Notes: generated by a model from the sequence alone, not told the origin. A stretch of 64,000 nucleotides of DNA from Manduca sexta (GCF_014839805.1 NC_051124.1:7316001-7380000), one strand, 5' to 3'. Positions 1 through 12,753 are shown, counted from the first letter of the stretch. Program-made: numbers and translations.

Positions 1-460
1 TCTTTATTTATTTGAGACAATTACTTGATGTATGGATAAGAGTATATCATAGATGGATAGAAATTTTCAAGGTAAAAAATATTTTAAATACTTATTGAAA
101 ATATGAAATTACAAAAAGATTACTAAATAAAAATATTATATCTAGAGGGTACGTATAATACGTAATTTTGTATATGGAAAATTTTATGTTATGCCGTGGA
201 AGTATTATATTATAACTTCTTTATCTGTACCTGTAACTGTTCTAGTAAGTGAAGCTAAAAGCTCCGAACAAAAATAACATCCAAAGATCAATGATTTGGT
301 CCGTTAAAAAACAAACTTTATCAATTAGCAAGTGCAGTCGAAATTCAGGATGAATACGAAGTTCGAAGGCGGCGTTAATTTACACGACTTATAAGCTACT
401 AACATGAAAAATAAACAATCCGATATCCTTCCCTTTTTTATCGCTCCCAAAGTAAAACAG
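1..460. other. AT-rich left flank, no feature seen
   Basis: AT-rich sequence with no open reading frame of credible composition and no repeat I recognise. It lies just upstream of the CpG-rich block that probably holds the bowl promoter, so it may contain upstream regulatory DNA, but nothing specific can be supported. Confidence 0.5.
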
Positions 461-464
461 TATG

Positions 465-640
465 GAGGCTTCGGCTGGTCCGCTGACAGGGGCGCGGGCG
501 TCCGCGAGGCGTGCGCGGGAGGGGCGGAGGGGGACCGGTACAGGAGCGCTACTGCCTCTGACGGCTCACGGCAGTAGTACGCGCGCTCAACTCCCACCAG
601 CCGCGCGACATATGCGCACGCGCAGCCTTCGCGCAGTGAT
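465..640 (+). promoter_or_regulatory. bowl: CpG-rich block, probable bowl promoter region
   Basis: About 175 bp that are strongly GC- and CpG-rich in an otherwise AT-rich region. It contains a GC-box sequence (GGGGCGG at 521-527) and several CAGT-type initiator-like words near 570-640. No clear TATA box is seen. It is the most promoter-like sequence upstream of the bowl coding exons and lies on the correct side. The distance to the first coding exon (about 12 kb) fits the large size of the gene. The assignment is an inference from composition and position; the start site cannot be fixed from sequence alone. Confidence 0.4.
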
Positions 641-959
641 ACCACCTGAAAAAAAAACTCTATTATTGTGGAAATTGCACGGATTACAGTGTACACACAC
701 GGACCTGTGCTAACGTGATATCAAAGTGACTGGTTATCAATAATTCATCGACTCATCACAGTGTCTATAAAACTGTTTATGGCCTGTGCAGTGCTATTGT
801 GTGCGCTTCCACTAATCTCTTATTCACCTGTATAGGACTGTGAAATGTGACAAAAAATTGCAATGGACATCTTTTGTGCGGGGAGCCACAGTGTTAACTT
901 TGCGGGGTGACTACCTGACTACCGAGGGTTGTAGACAGGCGTTTAATCGAGCGACGCCT
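641..959 (+). other. bowl: candidate non-coding first exon of bowl
   Basis: A first exon is required because coding exon 2 starts with a splice acceptor only 17 bp before the ATG. This stretch follows the CpG-rich block, is less AT-biased than the DNA to its right, and ends at a good donor (cgacgcct|gtgagt, GT at 960-961). Its start is arbitrary. Another donor could be used, and a different first exon elsewhere or outside the window is possible. Confidence 0.3.
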
Positions 960-2524
960 GTGAGTTAAATTTTTTATATCGGTAATTTAATACAGCGGAT
1001 GTGGAATAAATTGGGTAGACAGGGTGCGCTTCACCCGCTACCTGTTTTACTGTATCATGTGCTTGATGTGTGACTGTTTTTGTGTTTCTGTTATTGTTTT
1101 TGACGCAGATGGTGAACAATTCTGGGAAATAACGGCGTGCGGTTTACAGCATTGTTCGTACATTTTACAGCGGTGTTTACTTTATATTTCCTGCCACTGT
1201 GTTTCGCACTGAGTAATTAAATGGTAGCATTGTGCGGATTATTTATGACTGTGAGGTAAACAGAATGAATCAGTCATTAAAACTACAGCACGTGCCACCA
1301 TTTTTATGCTGCTTAAGGAAATTATGTCTTATCACTCTTAGCTTTAAGTCCTCTTATCTATTCAATGTAGAGTCGTTTGAATTTATTTTATGAAAGTTAT
1401 ATTTCCTAAAACTATTAAATCTTAATTTCATGCGTAATTTAAAACTAATTTGCGTAAAAATATATCATTTCCCATGGCTTGTAAAAGGCAGAGTCGGTAA
1501 ATTAATTCCGAAGTGGATTCCAAGTCTTCAATTTTTCAATAAACATAACATTTTTTTTATGTAACAATCAATCAAGCCAAATTGCCAAATCCGACAGCAA
1601 AAACTTAACTTATCACCAAAAACATTCGAATTTGGACATGATTGCAAATTTCGTATGATCCATTCGTCTATCCAATTTAATAGATGCCATAAAAACATCC
1701 GTTAATTTATATGAAACATCAAACCTACCGCTTGATTTATTCAAAACTCTTGACGCAACTTTGTCTACCATTCGACTATTTTGTTATTTTGCTATAACTA
1801 TATTAATTAAGTCTTCTGCGGCGCATGCGCATATTAACGTCTATAAGTTAGCCAGGAAAACTTGTTCAATGTTACGGCCGATATTCTATATGTCAAACAC
1901 TTTATTGTTGACCTGAAACTGACGGTAATAGTCCGGTTGCTGGCTGGTGTAACGACCTCCAAATAACAGCACTAGCGGCTTACGGCTTGCAATAAAGTAC
2001 CGGCTTGATTGTGGTTAGACGGTATATTACGAGACACGGTTTGCAAATACTACAAACTCTATAAACTCGGACTTATAGACCAAATGAAAGTATGGGTAAC
2101 ACAATGAATGTCTAACTCTCCATTTCTTGACCTTTGACTCACTTCTTGACTTATTATTATTCGTTTTATATCGGTTTGTATCAAATCTACAATAAAGTAT
2201 TTCTTTAGCAATCGCTACGCATACTTAGGAAGTAATTCGATATTTGATATACAGTTACATTACTTTCTTTCGTAAGAGAAACTTAACACCATGCTTTAAT
2301 TACAGATAATACTGTTTATACAAGTTTAATATCCTTGAGTAACCAGATCTTAAGAGCTGATCCCAACAATTCTCAATAACGTTTAAGTAGAGTGCATAAC
2401 ATTAAAACTTTAATTAAGTGGTGTTTAGATTAATTTTACTATAGCAAGCAATGAGCATATAAATATAATAACATACTAAGTGGTACGAATTCATCATTAT
2501 ATAATATATATACACGAATGTAAG

Positions 2525-2580
2525 ATATTAAAATAAAACAATTTTTGGATTTTATCGCCGTTTTTTACATCATAATAGTC
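2525..2580 (+). repeat. fragment of 'TTTTATCGC' foldback family
   Basis: A short stretch (AAATAAAACAATTTTTGG followed by a TTTTATCGC word) matches the outer arm of the large inverted repeat at 54750-54934 and the copies near 46530 and 63815. Only one arm is present here, so this is a degenerate fragment. Confidence 0.4.
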
Positions 2581-3565
2581 AGGGCCACTGGGTTACCAGT
2601 ATAAAAAAAAATCACAATTAAATCCAAAAAAATATTGACGTATATTCTGCCGATAGACACGAACGTCCATATAAACTATTTGTTCAAAATCGGGAGAGAA
2701 CTAAAGTTCGCTGTAGTGCTAAAACAGCAATCGTCGTCTAACCAAACTTTTTAAACATGCAATGCTAAAGTGCTTTAAAAAGAGTATAAATAAAATGGCA
2801 ACCAATACTGGATTGCAGTACAATTCAGTTGAACACAGTGAGTGTAGTACGCCAGATAGTACGTAGTAAATATATATCGATGCAAAAAAAAGATTTATTT
2901 CACGATTTAAATTGTAGTAGCGATGTAAAATTTTATAGTTAATACTAAACTACATACTTTAATATACTTGCGCAATAGTAACACGGTAGATGCGACTGAA
3001 AGTTTTAATTGCTTAACAAATAGTAGTTAATCACAACGATATGGTATCTAATCTCTCTCTGTGATGGTAATCTTGTAACCTTGCTCGTTAAATGTATCCG
3101 TTCTGTTTATGTCTATGGTGTAAATATTTTAACTTGTTCGTGTTAGGGATAACCAAAAATGTTCATCTCCTCTCTATGTTACTATTTGAATAATTTCATT
3201 GCGGGATAAAAACAAATTAGTATTCCTTGAGACTCGCCGAGCTTCACCGCTAGATGTCATAAAATGTGTGCTACTGCCGATCCTGGCTTATAGGAGTTGT
3301 AGTAGCGGGTGTGAGGGCGGGAAAGTCTGTGAACAAAACTTTTGTAGTCAGTCAATTCAATCAATTTCAGTCAATTTTATATATTTTTTTTCTTGTTCAA
3401 TGGTCTGGAAGGGGCTTTATCTAAGCGCCGACTCTTGCAAACATTACATGCACATCTTCACCCCTCAACTTTCGTTAGGGAAAGAGACTTAGAGAGGTTT
3501 TAATCAGTAGTATGGTTTAGACCGGTATCATGTATATATGGATTTTCCTGTTTCCTAAAAAAATT

Positions 3566-3775
3566 CAGTTGCTGGTGTTTGTACTCACTCGTATATCAAC
3601 CACCATAAGGCGTGAACCCGCTATAGTGGCCCACATAAGTGTGCCACGGGGATCAGGTTGTGTACATAACGGCATAATTATGTCGACTGGAGAGGAATAA
3701 TCGTCTCTCGTCAATCGATACTCTTTCTTGACGCCACACATACCATCAGGTGCATAAGGATCACATTGTCGTGGC
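3566..3775 (+). repeat. interspersed repeat family A, copy 1
   Basis: This stretch shares an ordered set of words with 45826-45975, 47495-47570, 56455-56605 (reverse), 61565-61765 and 61880-62030: TTGCTGGTG near the start, then ATAGTGGCCCAC, GTGTGCCACGG, GGCATAATTATGTCGACTGG, a CTCTCGTCAATCGA word and CATCAGGTGCA. Spacing is the same between copies, so they descend from one element. There is no internal tRNA promoter, no visible terminal inverted repeat and no coding capacity. Class unknown: possibly a SINE or the 3' end of a retroelement. Confidence 0.6.
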
Positions 3776-3879
3776 CATACATAAAACTATATTATAGTAA
3801 ATATGGTCACAAGTAAACATCTAATTTAATTCATTCTGAATAGATCGGACCATCAAAATCTAAAAAAAAAATTTTAAAC

Positions 3880-3995
3880 AAGTTGTATAATTGTAAAATG
3901 TAGTAGATATTGTAAATTTGACTTTGCGAAACGTCGGGAAAAAAACTAAAACATTAAAATTGCGATGAAAAATAGTTTAATTTTAATAACTAATT
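3880..3995 (+). repeat. 'TTTTATCGC' foldback family fragment
   Basis: The words TAATTGTAAAATGTAG...TAGATATTGTAA and CGAAACGTCGG are shared, in order, with 63809-63960. GCGATGAAAAATAGTTTAAT matches the arm of the foldback element at 54750-54934. This is a diverged copy of that MITE family, half of the palindrome only. Confidence 0.45.
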
Positions 3996-4114
3996 TAACA
4001 CTCTATGATCTCTAGAATCAACCTCTACTAATCAATAGTTGTGTCAATATGCAATTGCGTTTGTTGACAAGGTTTTCTTGATAAGGACGAAGGTTACTTC
4101 TGTTGCATGATAAT

Positions 4115-4371
4115 TTAGCGCAAAAGCGGTATGTCAGGGAAACCTTATTTTGAGATAATCGAAGTTTTGTAAATATAGTTTTATAGCTTTGTATGTAAAA
4201 CTGAAATAGAGACACTCTGGTAAGGGTTTTTTTAACAAGTTCTAAACAAGATACCGTTATTTAGATAAGTTCATTGGATGGGTATTTCTTTAAGCTATCT
4301 AACGATATAAAAATCAAGATTTTGTTTTTTTTTTGAGATACCACTTTTGGGCTTGGCACGGCAGTATAGCT
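4115..4371 (-). mobile_element. 257-bp MITE, copy 1
   Basis: This element is the reverse complement of 51668-51924 along its whole 257-bp length, with point differences. The ends form an inverted repeat: GCAAAAGCGGTATGTCAGG at the left, and GATACCACTTTTGGGCTTGG plus CACGGCAGTATAGC at the right. It has no coding capacity, so it is non-autonomous. The left terminal repeat is partly eroded. The superfamily cannot be named because no clear target duplication is left. Confidence 0.7.
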
Positions 4372-4851
4372 AGCGTTGAGACGATATTACGATCTGGCAA
4401 GTATTCATTGATAGATGATAAGGTATTTCGGGGGAAGAACAGAGTATAAATATTAGTGCCAGTATTACCTTGCGCTAAATTCTAAATATATTTTATGATA
4501 AATAAATAATATCCAATGCATTTATGAATAATTCTTGTTCGTCAATATTCAGCCTTGAAATTTTATTATCAAAAGCTTAATTAATATGACATTTAAGTAA
4601 GCAAAGTCATCAAAAGACCATAGTAATTAAATTGATTAAAAAGTTGTAAAATTCTGTATTTTTGATATCTGGTTATTTTACCATCATTCTTCTAAAGCAA
4701 TTAAATGTACGAATATATTTAATTGATTTTATATATCTTGATTATCTATGCCACCATCTCTACAATTTTTTTTCCTCCAACATTAATAAATAAGAACTAA
4801 AAAAGTCATAGGAAACCTACGTACTTACCAGTTATATGTAACTAACTTTGT

Positions 4852-5037
4852 TCGCGCCTTCGCCCACATAAAAGAGTTTTTCGGGATAAAAGCCCCGCAC
4901 GATAAGGATATCGAAAGAAGGATCTTAGGATCTCAAACTATCTCCCAACAAAATTTTATCGAAATCCGTTCAGTAGTTTTTAAGTTTATGGTGTTCAAAC
5001 AAACAAACGCGGCGGGGGTTTATATCATATGTAAGGA
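4852..5037 (-). mobile_element. short non-autonomous Helitron copy
   Basis: Read on the minus strand it starts A|TCCTTACATATGAT, passes through a word set shared by many copies in the window (GCGGGGCTTTTATCCCGA, a CGGATTTCGATAAAATTTTG-type core) and ends at TTAG|T, a one-base change from the canonical CTAG|T. The 5' TC, the 3' CTRR-like end, insertion between A and T and the lack of target duplication are Helitron features. It has no coding capacity. Confidence 0.55.
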
Positions 5038-5991
5038 TAATTTTTTGCCAATTAATTTAATGTAACATTTGATGAGATATGTAAATAGACTCCATTGAAT
5101 AACAACATTGGACCGATTAGCAAGATAGGCGCATTTGTTTTAATGAAAAAGGATTTTGTTTTCCATTTTGCTAGTTTCCTACGAGATGGTGCTATATTAC
5201 ATCTACTTTTATACAATTCTATATACTGACTAGAAAAAAAAATTGCTAGAGGGGCGCCACTTTTGCTTTTTTCGTTTTAAAGTTAAATCAAGACAAGAAA
5301 TTCGTTTCACACTTTATCACAAGTTGGCAAGGAGAAGGCGAATCTGTTTTTTTTTTTAATTGATTTCAGAACCTTAAATTTATTTTTCACATTATTTTGT
5401 TGCGTGTTTTTGTAAGTAGGGTGTTGGAAGGTGGCAAAATTCTGGTCGAATCAGGATTAAATCTGTATTTTAAAGGAAAGTTTAAGTTCTCAGAATCATA
5501 GAACGAAATTGCGTTTAACAGTAGATTAATTAATAAAGGGATGTTATTATTAACTACAATAGTAGCCCCTTTCTATATAATGGACAATGAAATATATAAC
5601 TGTTACATAAAACAAGATAAATAACACTGAAATGACTAAAACGGGAGGTAAATTAGAAAAACAAGCAAGAGGTCTATCCTATATTTCTAGAAAAGGAGGT
5701 CTTGTAAATGATATCCAGAAAGAAATACAGACCTATCAATCAATGGTAAATGTGTGAATGTCTGCTATATAGAAGACGTTAAGACACCGGGCAGATGTTA
5801 ACTTGTCCAAGTCGCTAATAAATTTAGTATTGCTAAACTAATCAATATAGACGGCCAAATAAGTTCTTTATTAGTAAACACAGCTGTCAATAGTATGAAA
5901 GTCTTGGCGCCATTTTGTGCCGTGTTTGACACATTTTGTGTAACAAATTGACAGCGTCTACGCGGTGCATTACGGTTATTACACCTGCAGA

Positions 5992-6239
5992 AATGGTTTG
6001 ATAATAATAATAATATCAGCCCTGTATTATATACTTGCCCACTGCTGAGCACGGGCCTCCTCTACTACTGAGAGGGGTAAGGCCTTAGTCCACCACGCTG
6101 GCCTAGTGCGGATTGGTAGACTTCACACACCTTCGAAATTCCTTTAGAGAATTTCTCAGATGTGCAGGTTTCCTCACGATGTTTTCCTTCACCTTTAAAG
6201 CGAGCGATAAATTCACAAAGAAAGAAGAATGGTTTGATA
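5992..6239 (-). mobile_element. 5'-truncated tRNA-type SINE with 12-bp TSD
   Basis: The stretch 6004-6227 is the reverse complement of the 3' two thirds of the SINE at 60400-60734. It includes the GCCCACTGCTGAGCACGGG word and the (ATA)n tail at the left edge. The tRNA-like head is missing. Both sides carry the same 12-bp word AATGGTTTGATA (5992-6003 and 6228-6239), a target-site duplication. The truncation plus duplication points to target-primed reverse transcription by a LINE partner. It resembles SINEs described in Lepidoptera (HaSE/Metulj-like); that name is from memory and unverified. Confidence 0.8.
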
Positions 6240-7780
6240 GCCTTCCTATAATAGTCAAGTAGGCTATGAAACAAAAGATCGAACGTTCGATTCCAAAATT
6301 TCATAGGTGCTCATAATTAATTGTATCGAAATTCGGTGTATTTCAACAGCCTAATAGCATGCTGTAAGAAAATATTTTAATATGGGATTTGGGCTAGAGT
6401 ATCTGCCTATTTAATGTACTAAAATTTAAACCTTAAATGTACTATACTGAAGTCTTAAATGGTTATCGACCATTGGCGAAATCGAAGATACGATATGCCG
6501 AGATATTACAACATTGCCTGTACATTATACTTTTGACACATCTCAAATGAGTTTAACAACAATAAAGCTGTGCTCACATCCATGGGAATACGGTAACATT
6601 ACCATGTCAAATTATTAATTAAATGTAAATAAGATCCAGTTGTATAATATAGAGATCGCAATGAAATATTCAGTGCTAGTTCGCGGTCACATGAAAGAAC
6701 AGTCTACTTATTAGGCGTAGATCGGGTACCATAAATTTTAATATATCTGCATGGTATTTAAATGTGAACTTTGAAGTGCCGGTGTGTAAACATTTATCTG
6801 GTTCTTTCGCTTCGTTGTGAGTCGATGGAAATTTCCGAGTTAATTAAATTATGGAGTTAAATCTTAGTAATTAATGATTTATTTTAGATTTATTTCTTTC
6901 ATTACATACAGAATTTATTATACCTTTGTTCTTATTAACGCAAAATTATTGGTAAATAAATACAGTTATTCACAAGAAGAATATGTTTAAAAATAGAAGC
7001 TAGATGAAGTCCAGTATTGCAGTAAATCATAAAATAACTACGCATTTTATTCTATTACCAACAGACTGCAAATAAAGTGGTTTCTGTAGAATGGCGTACA
7101 CTTGCTCCAGCATACAAATGCATTATCTGACGTTGTACACACATCGTTTAAAGGCAAGAAATTTAAATTTTCAAGGAGATCGCTATAATATATTCCTTTT
7201 AAAAGGTTTATGTTATTGAAATGACCGGTATTACATCCCGGAGTCCATTACTTACTGTAGTGTCTACATACATATTCATATCTCTAAATTCTCGGACCGT
7301 AAGTGAGATAAAAGTAGTTTTACTGCGTCGGAGCAAGTAAGATGGTAGAAACTCGATCAACCACAACCCGGGTGTGAACGAGACAGCCGATTTGACGTAA
7401 GGGAGTGAGAGAGAGGCAAATAAAATCAGAAGGCTTTTACGGTAGAGCGGGCAACGTGCAGTGAAATGTGGGCCCGGCACTCGCCTTCTTTTTCGATCTC
7501 GCTTGAATAAATTGATTCTAAGATTAATCTTTTGTAGTTGCTGTAAGTGACGGCTAAGATTTTTTATGGCTGACGTTATAAATATCATAGAAATGCATTG
7601 AAATATCTCGCTTGGATGAGTCTCGTTATTTTTTAGGGTAGATATAAGAAATACTTACAGTTAGTATTTGTTTTTACCAGTATTAAATATAAAGAAACAT
7701 AAGCCGTCTTTAAATCTAGTTACATAACTAAGCATCTATCTGCTTACACTTAAATATACGTATAAATATCAAATATAATT

Positions 7781-8030
7781 GGACTGCCTCGTTAGCATAG
7801 TTGTATTACGGTGCGACTACAATGTTGATGTCTCTGGTTCGATTGCCGGGTCGGGCAGTGATATTGGGTTTATCAACTTAGTATTAATACAGTTTAGAAA
7901 TTGTGTCCGATATGGCGAAATATCCTCTATCACATCATGGGACGGAATACCTACTGCGAAAAATGGGTTCTAGTCGTCTCTACCTAACCCATCGGGGATA
8001 AAAAGCGCGAACGTGTGTGCGTATTATAAA
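7781..8030 (+). mobile_element. tRNA-derived SINE, second family, copy 1
   Basis: The head GGACTGCCTCGTTAGCATAG contains an A-box-like segment, and TCTGGTTCGATTGCCGGG holds a B-box-like segment about 45 bp later, the pol III promoter layout. The body words (TGTCCGATATGGCGAAAT, ATCACATCATGGGACGG) recur in the copies at 47876-48126 and 58252-58467 (both reverse). The 3' edge is vague. Confidence 0.7.
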
Positions 8031-8314
8031 AACACAAAAACCGGAATACTAATTAATTACAACAATCAATTCCCACGTTATTTTTTCGATATCCTTAATT
8101 ACTACCAATATAACATCAAAGGCGAGCGATATAACAATACGAAAACGGGTATGGATGTCAGGTTTGTACACATAAAGAAACAGGAAACTCTATGAAAACA
8201 CGACTCGAGCGGGTAGTAAACAGAAACGTCAGTTTTATTGTCCCCAGCATGATCATTTCAGATGAAAATAGTCGGGTAGTCGTAAATCTTGGAATAGTAT
8301 TACAAACGTGTAAT

Positions 8315-8515
8315 TGAGACTGCTGCAGTAACTTATTACTGCCGTATTGAAGTGTAGGTTCGATCACGGGTCGGGGAAAACGATTGGGTTTTTTTGCTCA
8401 GTATTTTTGGAATTGTGTCCGGTGAACGGCCATTCTCCCTCATTACTTGGGATCTAATATAGCTGGCACAATATGTTTAAGTCTACCTACCCTTAAAAAG
8501 GGCAAATGCGCGATG
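8315..8515 (+). mobile_element. degenerate SINE, second family, copy 2
   Basis: This is a diverged copy of the SINE at 7781-8030. It keeps GTAGGTTCGATCACGGGTCG (B box), TTGGGTTTTTTTGCTCAGTA and GGAATTGTGTCCGGTGAACG in the same order. The head is eroded. It lies only about 300 bp from copy 1 in the same orientation, which suggests either local duplication or insertion near an older copy. Confidence 0.55.
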
Positions 8516-8933
8516 CTATGTATGTACTTACAGTAAAGTTACTATCTCTCGTAGAGTCATATGAGGTGATGTAGAGAAATATGAAGTCATTTGTTGTGGT
8601 CAAAAATGCGTCATATTTTAATATGGCACGACAATCGACTATTTATTTAGTAACGTATATTGTAATGAATATAGATATTTTAGGTTTATTCTCAGGTTAA
8701 TTCCGTAGTTTAATTTCAATCAGGGCATAGGTTTAAGGAAGACAATCTAGTCTTAATGTAATTTAGTGCTTAAGTACTATGAATTAATGATTGTGTTCTG
8801 CATTATGCCTTTTGTTGAATAAATAAATAAGTAACTTCATTTGACGAAATTAATTTAAATTGTGCCGCCTATCATCATGTTTTGGTCCGGCAACGTTATG
8901 TTCAGGGAAGTTCACTCTTGGCACCCTTACCTA

Positions 8934-9149
8934 TCTCTCTTTACATATTATAAAACAGTCCCCCAGCGCATATGTCTGTCTGTTTATCTGAACAAGCTCA
9001 AGAACCACCAAACTTTTTCGATGAAATTAATTATGGCGATAGTTCGAACGCCTGAGAACATAGACTACTTTTCATCTTGGAAATTATATAGCGGGACTTT
9101 TATCTCGATAAAACTCCTTCGTGCGAGCAAAGCAACGAGCAAAATATAG
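8934..9149 (+). mobile_element. eroded Helitron copy
   Basis: It contains ACAGTCCCCCAGCGCATATG, TGTCTGTCTGTTTATCTGAA, GCGGGACTTTTATCTCGATA and ACTCCTTCGTGCGAGCAAAG in the order seen in the window's other Helitron copies (for example 42399-42599). The 5' boundary (A|TC at 8933-8935) is plausible. The 3' end is degraded (ATAG instead of CTAG). Confidence 0.5.
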
Positions 9150-10415
9150 CCCTGAATAAAAAAATATTAAGTTATAGCTAACATATCACTTTACGTCACA
9201 TTTTAAAATTATGAAACACAACATTTATTCAGTATACTTAATAACTTAATGTTGAATGAAATACTAATATCTTTACAAGGGTATACCTAAGTTACAACAG
9301 AAGGCCACACCCACTAACTCTTTCTCAGGGAATGTCTGAAGCATATCTTTCTAGGACGGCACAGCGATAACAACTAACGATAACTTCTCATCTCTCTAGT
9401 CGGTTATATTGGATGAACTTGTAAGATCAGAATATGCTATTCTCTTGAATATGCTATTCGCTTATTCTCATGTTACATTACTCATTTTCCAATTTATTAT
9501 TTCAACATTATTGATAATCACAACATTTTCCATTCAAGAAAGCGAAATAAAATGAATAATGCTTAGCGAACAAAATTTTATTTACAATAATAAATGACTG
9601 AGTTCTGAGGTAAAAAGCATTAAAAATCCGTCGAATTGATAACCTCCCTTTTTTGAAGTCGGTTAAAATAATAGATAATACAGTTATTGCAAAAATATGA
9701 ATGTCGTAAACAGTAATCACACTCTACATGATTAAATGTTGTCTATAACGTTACTCCACAGCGCCGTACTTTCTGAAGATAGTTCTACAGATAAATCCGA
9801 AGACAAATGACTCGAGCATCAACCGTCAGTGCTGTTTACTTTGACGTTGGAAAAAAAATCATAACGCTTAACAAATAGCCGTGCATTTTGATTGAGTAAT
9901 TGTTCGGTCAAGCTTTGACTAAAGGAATGTAGGAAGCGAATGTCGAACTTAAAATGAATTAATGCATAATGGTTAAGACTTGTAGATAAAATCAATATTA
10001 ACGCAATTCAAAATACTTGAAGATTTTAATATTAAATGGAAGGGGTAAAATAAAGCTCCGAATTATGATTAGTAGAGTTCGTGGTAATGAGCTTACTGAA
10101 ATAAACTCTACTTGGTCGGTTGCATGCTTAAACTCTTGACTATCTTGTTTTATTTAAGTTCATACAATATTATAACGTATTCTAATTAAATTGCCGTTAT
10201 CAGTTTTATCTAATTCAACTATAATATTAGAATAAAATAAATATGTATTAATTTTGTTATTTTGAAAAATTCGTATTAATAAAATAATTTTAATAAAAAA
10301 ACATTGACAAACACGTTATTTAAATCTTTCTTAAAAATGGCTTCCACATTACCTACCGCAACTTTTAGGAACAAAGTATTTGAATACTAAAACCATTCAC
10401 ACATATATTGTCGTG

Positions 10416-10622
10416 CCTTTTAGCCCGAATGGGTAGGCAGGGGCGCAACTGGTGAGCACAATTTTCGCCTTGCGTATCCCTAACTATGATGTGATAGAAG
10501 GCCAGCCTAGCGCCATATTGGGCACATATTCCAGATTCAGCGCTAATACTGAGTTGAAAAATCCTAATATCACTGGCTGACCCAGGGGTCGAATCAGAGA
10601 CCTCAGCAGTAGTTCTTCCACC
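10416..10622 (-). mobile_element. SINE, second family, copy 3
   Basis: Reverse-strand copy of the SINE at 7781-8030. Words CGAATGGGTAGGCAGGGGCG, ATGATGTGATAGAAGGCCAG, CGCCATATTGGGCACATATT and GGGGTCGAATCAGAGACCTC follow the same order, inverted. It abuts the LINE fragment starting near 10640, so it probably inserted into or beside that LINE. Confidence 0.6.
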
Positions 10623-10643
10623 GTACATTTACGGCACTGAGAC

Positions 10644-11509
10644 ATGAGGATAGAACGGGTAGATAAAATAAAAGATTTAGGACTGTTACTGGACTCAAGA
10701 TTGGACTTTAGGCAGCATATAATATCTACCTGCGAAAGTGCCAGTAAAATTCTCGGGTTTGTAATAAGGGTATGTTCCACGTTTGATAGTTGTAGAGTTG
10801 CTTTAACGCTATACAAAGCGTATGTGCGCAGTAGACTCGAATATAATGCATTGGTCTGGGATCCATACCAAAGTATATATACTTTAGGAATCGAACGAAT
10901 TCAAAAAAATTCGCTCGATACTTGTACAAGCGAATGTATGGGTATTATCCATATCTGTACCCATCTTTGTTTATAACGGGAATGGTGGGGCTAAATACGC
11001 TGGAGTATAGGCGGAAGCTGTTACTTTTAGTCCACTACTACCATCTCCTTATAAACAAGGTGGACAATCCGACCACGTTAGAACAAGTGGGTCTAGCTTG
11101 CATTCCGGCTCGATTTCTGGTCGGGGCGGAGAGCGCAGATGGTCCACGTCGGCGCAGAAGGATGTTCGCGGCGCCACGAGGGGTGCGCACGCACCGCGGT
11201 GCTGCGGCGCCTACCGCCCGCGCCGTCGCACTACTCAACGCTATGCACGCTCAACACGCAGATCTAGACCTTTTTCATGACAAACCCCGCCATATATATA
11301 ATGTAATTAAGCTGTTCCTAGATAGTTTATAATAAGTGCACATAGTATATGTATAGGTATTAAGTTTTTAATAATTTAATTTTAGTTAAGAAATAATGAT
11401 ATCCTTTGTTTTATAGAGTTTATATTTGTTAAATTTTATGTTTGAAATTTTTGTTAATGAAAATGTAAGTGTTTTGGTGTCAGTACTGTAAACTTACATT
11501 AATTTGTGA

Positions 11510-11548
<39 letters not shown>

Positions 11549-11549
11549 A
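10644..11549 (+). pseudogene. LINE reverse transcriptase C-terminal fragment, frameshifted
   Basis: The frame from 10644 reads a reverse-transcriptase C-terminal segment typical of jockey-like non-LTR elements: IKDLGLLLDSRLDFRQHI, then a LYKAYVRSRLEYNALVWDPY block and a GIERIQK motif. Near 10920 the reading moves to another frame, which continues with YGYYPYLYPSLFITGMVGLN and LEYRRKLLLLVHYYHLLINK, as expected at the end of such ORF2 proteins, up to a stop at about 11332. About 200 bp of 3' UTR follow and end in an (ATAA)n run at 11508-11549, a usual LINE 3' tail. There is no upstream polymerase core, so it is a 5'-truncated dead copy. The block 11120-11240 is much richer in GC than its surroundings. 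Confidence 0.75.
11508..11549 (+). repeat. (AAAT)n microsatellite
   Basis: About ten tandem units of a 4-base AT-only repeat directly at the 3' end of the LINE fragment. It most likely arose from the element's simple-repeat tail. Confidence 0.9.
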
Positions 11550-12753
11550 CATCAAACCAATGATGTTATTTTCCATAAACGTAAGTGATTCAAATTATAA
11601 TTAAATCATATAATTTATGGTAAAATCAGGGCCATTTATACAATCCACGGTAATATATCAAGCATCGATACTAAATTCGAATGAACCCAAATCAGGTCGA
11701 CATTAACATTTCATGATATCACCAGAAGCTAACAAATACGATTGAATATAAACTGATGAATGATGCATGAATCACGAAATTATGTACGAATATTATAATT
11801 GAACAAAGTCAAGAAATTATAATTGACAGAATTTAACATTAAAACCGAGTTTTTATGTCAATCATTTGAATAATTGCTTCTTGAAGCAAATGGGTTTACA
11901 AAAATAAATTTATATTTAAGTCATCAATTTTTTGTTTTGTACTAAACATAGAAACGTTTAGTTTCATTTTGTCAATGAACATTTTAGTATCTTACTGGGT
12001 GTCGAAATGATGTCTTTAGCATGCTTTACAATTTAAAGTTAAGGGGCTATGTAACAGCTTTTTAAATACTCTCGAAAGTTACTTAGGATATTATCCACTT
12101 ACTAAGACTTTTACGCCTGAGTATGTATAAAAGGGGCCGCAAATCTTGCATATCATGCTGCAAATCGCAGAGATTTTTTTAAATTAAGTTGTCATAAAGT
12201 TTAATATCTCTATCCACGTTTACTTGTATACATCATAGTTACCAAAAACTATGTTATAAAATGAAATAGGTATTCGGATTTTATTATCCATAAACATAAA
12301 TTGGAATATGTAAATTAAATGAACTGATTTCAATATTAGATGAATGCCGTGTGAATTTATGTACTTTGATAATTGTATGTATGCAATGTAGGGTCTATTA
12401 ATTAGGCATGATTGTCGGTCCATAAATCTGAATTTTCATTAGATAGTCTATATAGTAAGTTCATCGTAAACTGACAACCATAGATTCGAAACGTATATCA
12501 AGTTTACGATTTTGTGAAAGGTATGAGATACAGATCAACATTTGAAGACAAATAATGAAGCCAATAGTTTACGAAGCGATATCTCATGCTCGTCTATTTG
12601 CTTTTCTGTTATGATCAAGCAATTTTATATCCAAATTTAGATCGTTTGCTTTGTGGTTTCGCTGTTGGTGTTACTTTGTTTCCATTTCAACTTTGACTAA
12701 GCTGGTTTAGAGTTTTAGTTTTACAGTTTCTAAGACTTACTTTTTGTTTGCAG

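Larger units (their letters stand above)
960..12753 (+). other. bowl: bowl intron 1 (proposed)
   Basis: This is an 11.8-kb interval between the proposed 5' donor at 960 and the acceptor at 12752-12753 (tactttttgtttgcag, preceded by a T-rich tract). Stretches 960-2520 and 2590-3560 contain nothing I recognise. From 3.5 kb on it holds a MITE, SINEs, Helitron copies and a broken LINE, listed separately. Stretches 5040-5990, 6240-7770, 9150-10400 and 11550-12750 are AT-rich with no recognisable feature. The right boundary is well supported; the left boundary is a guess. Confidence 0.4.

Noticed and set aside
325..696. 123-codon minus-strand open frame over the CpG-rich block
   Set aside because: Long because GC-rich DNA has few stop codons; no domain, no splice evidence, and the + strand frame across the same block is equally open.
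10644..10976. Functional reverse transcriptase gene
   Set aside because: Only the C-terminal portion is present and the frame breaks near 10920.
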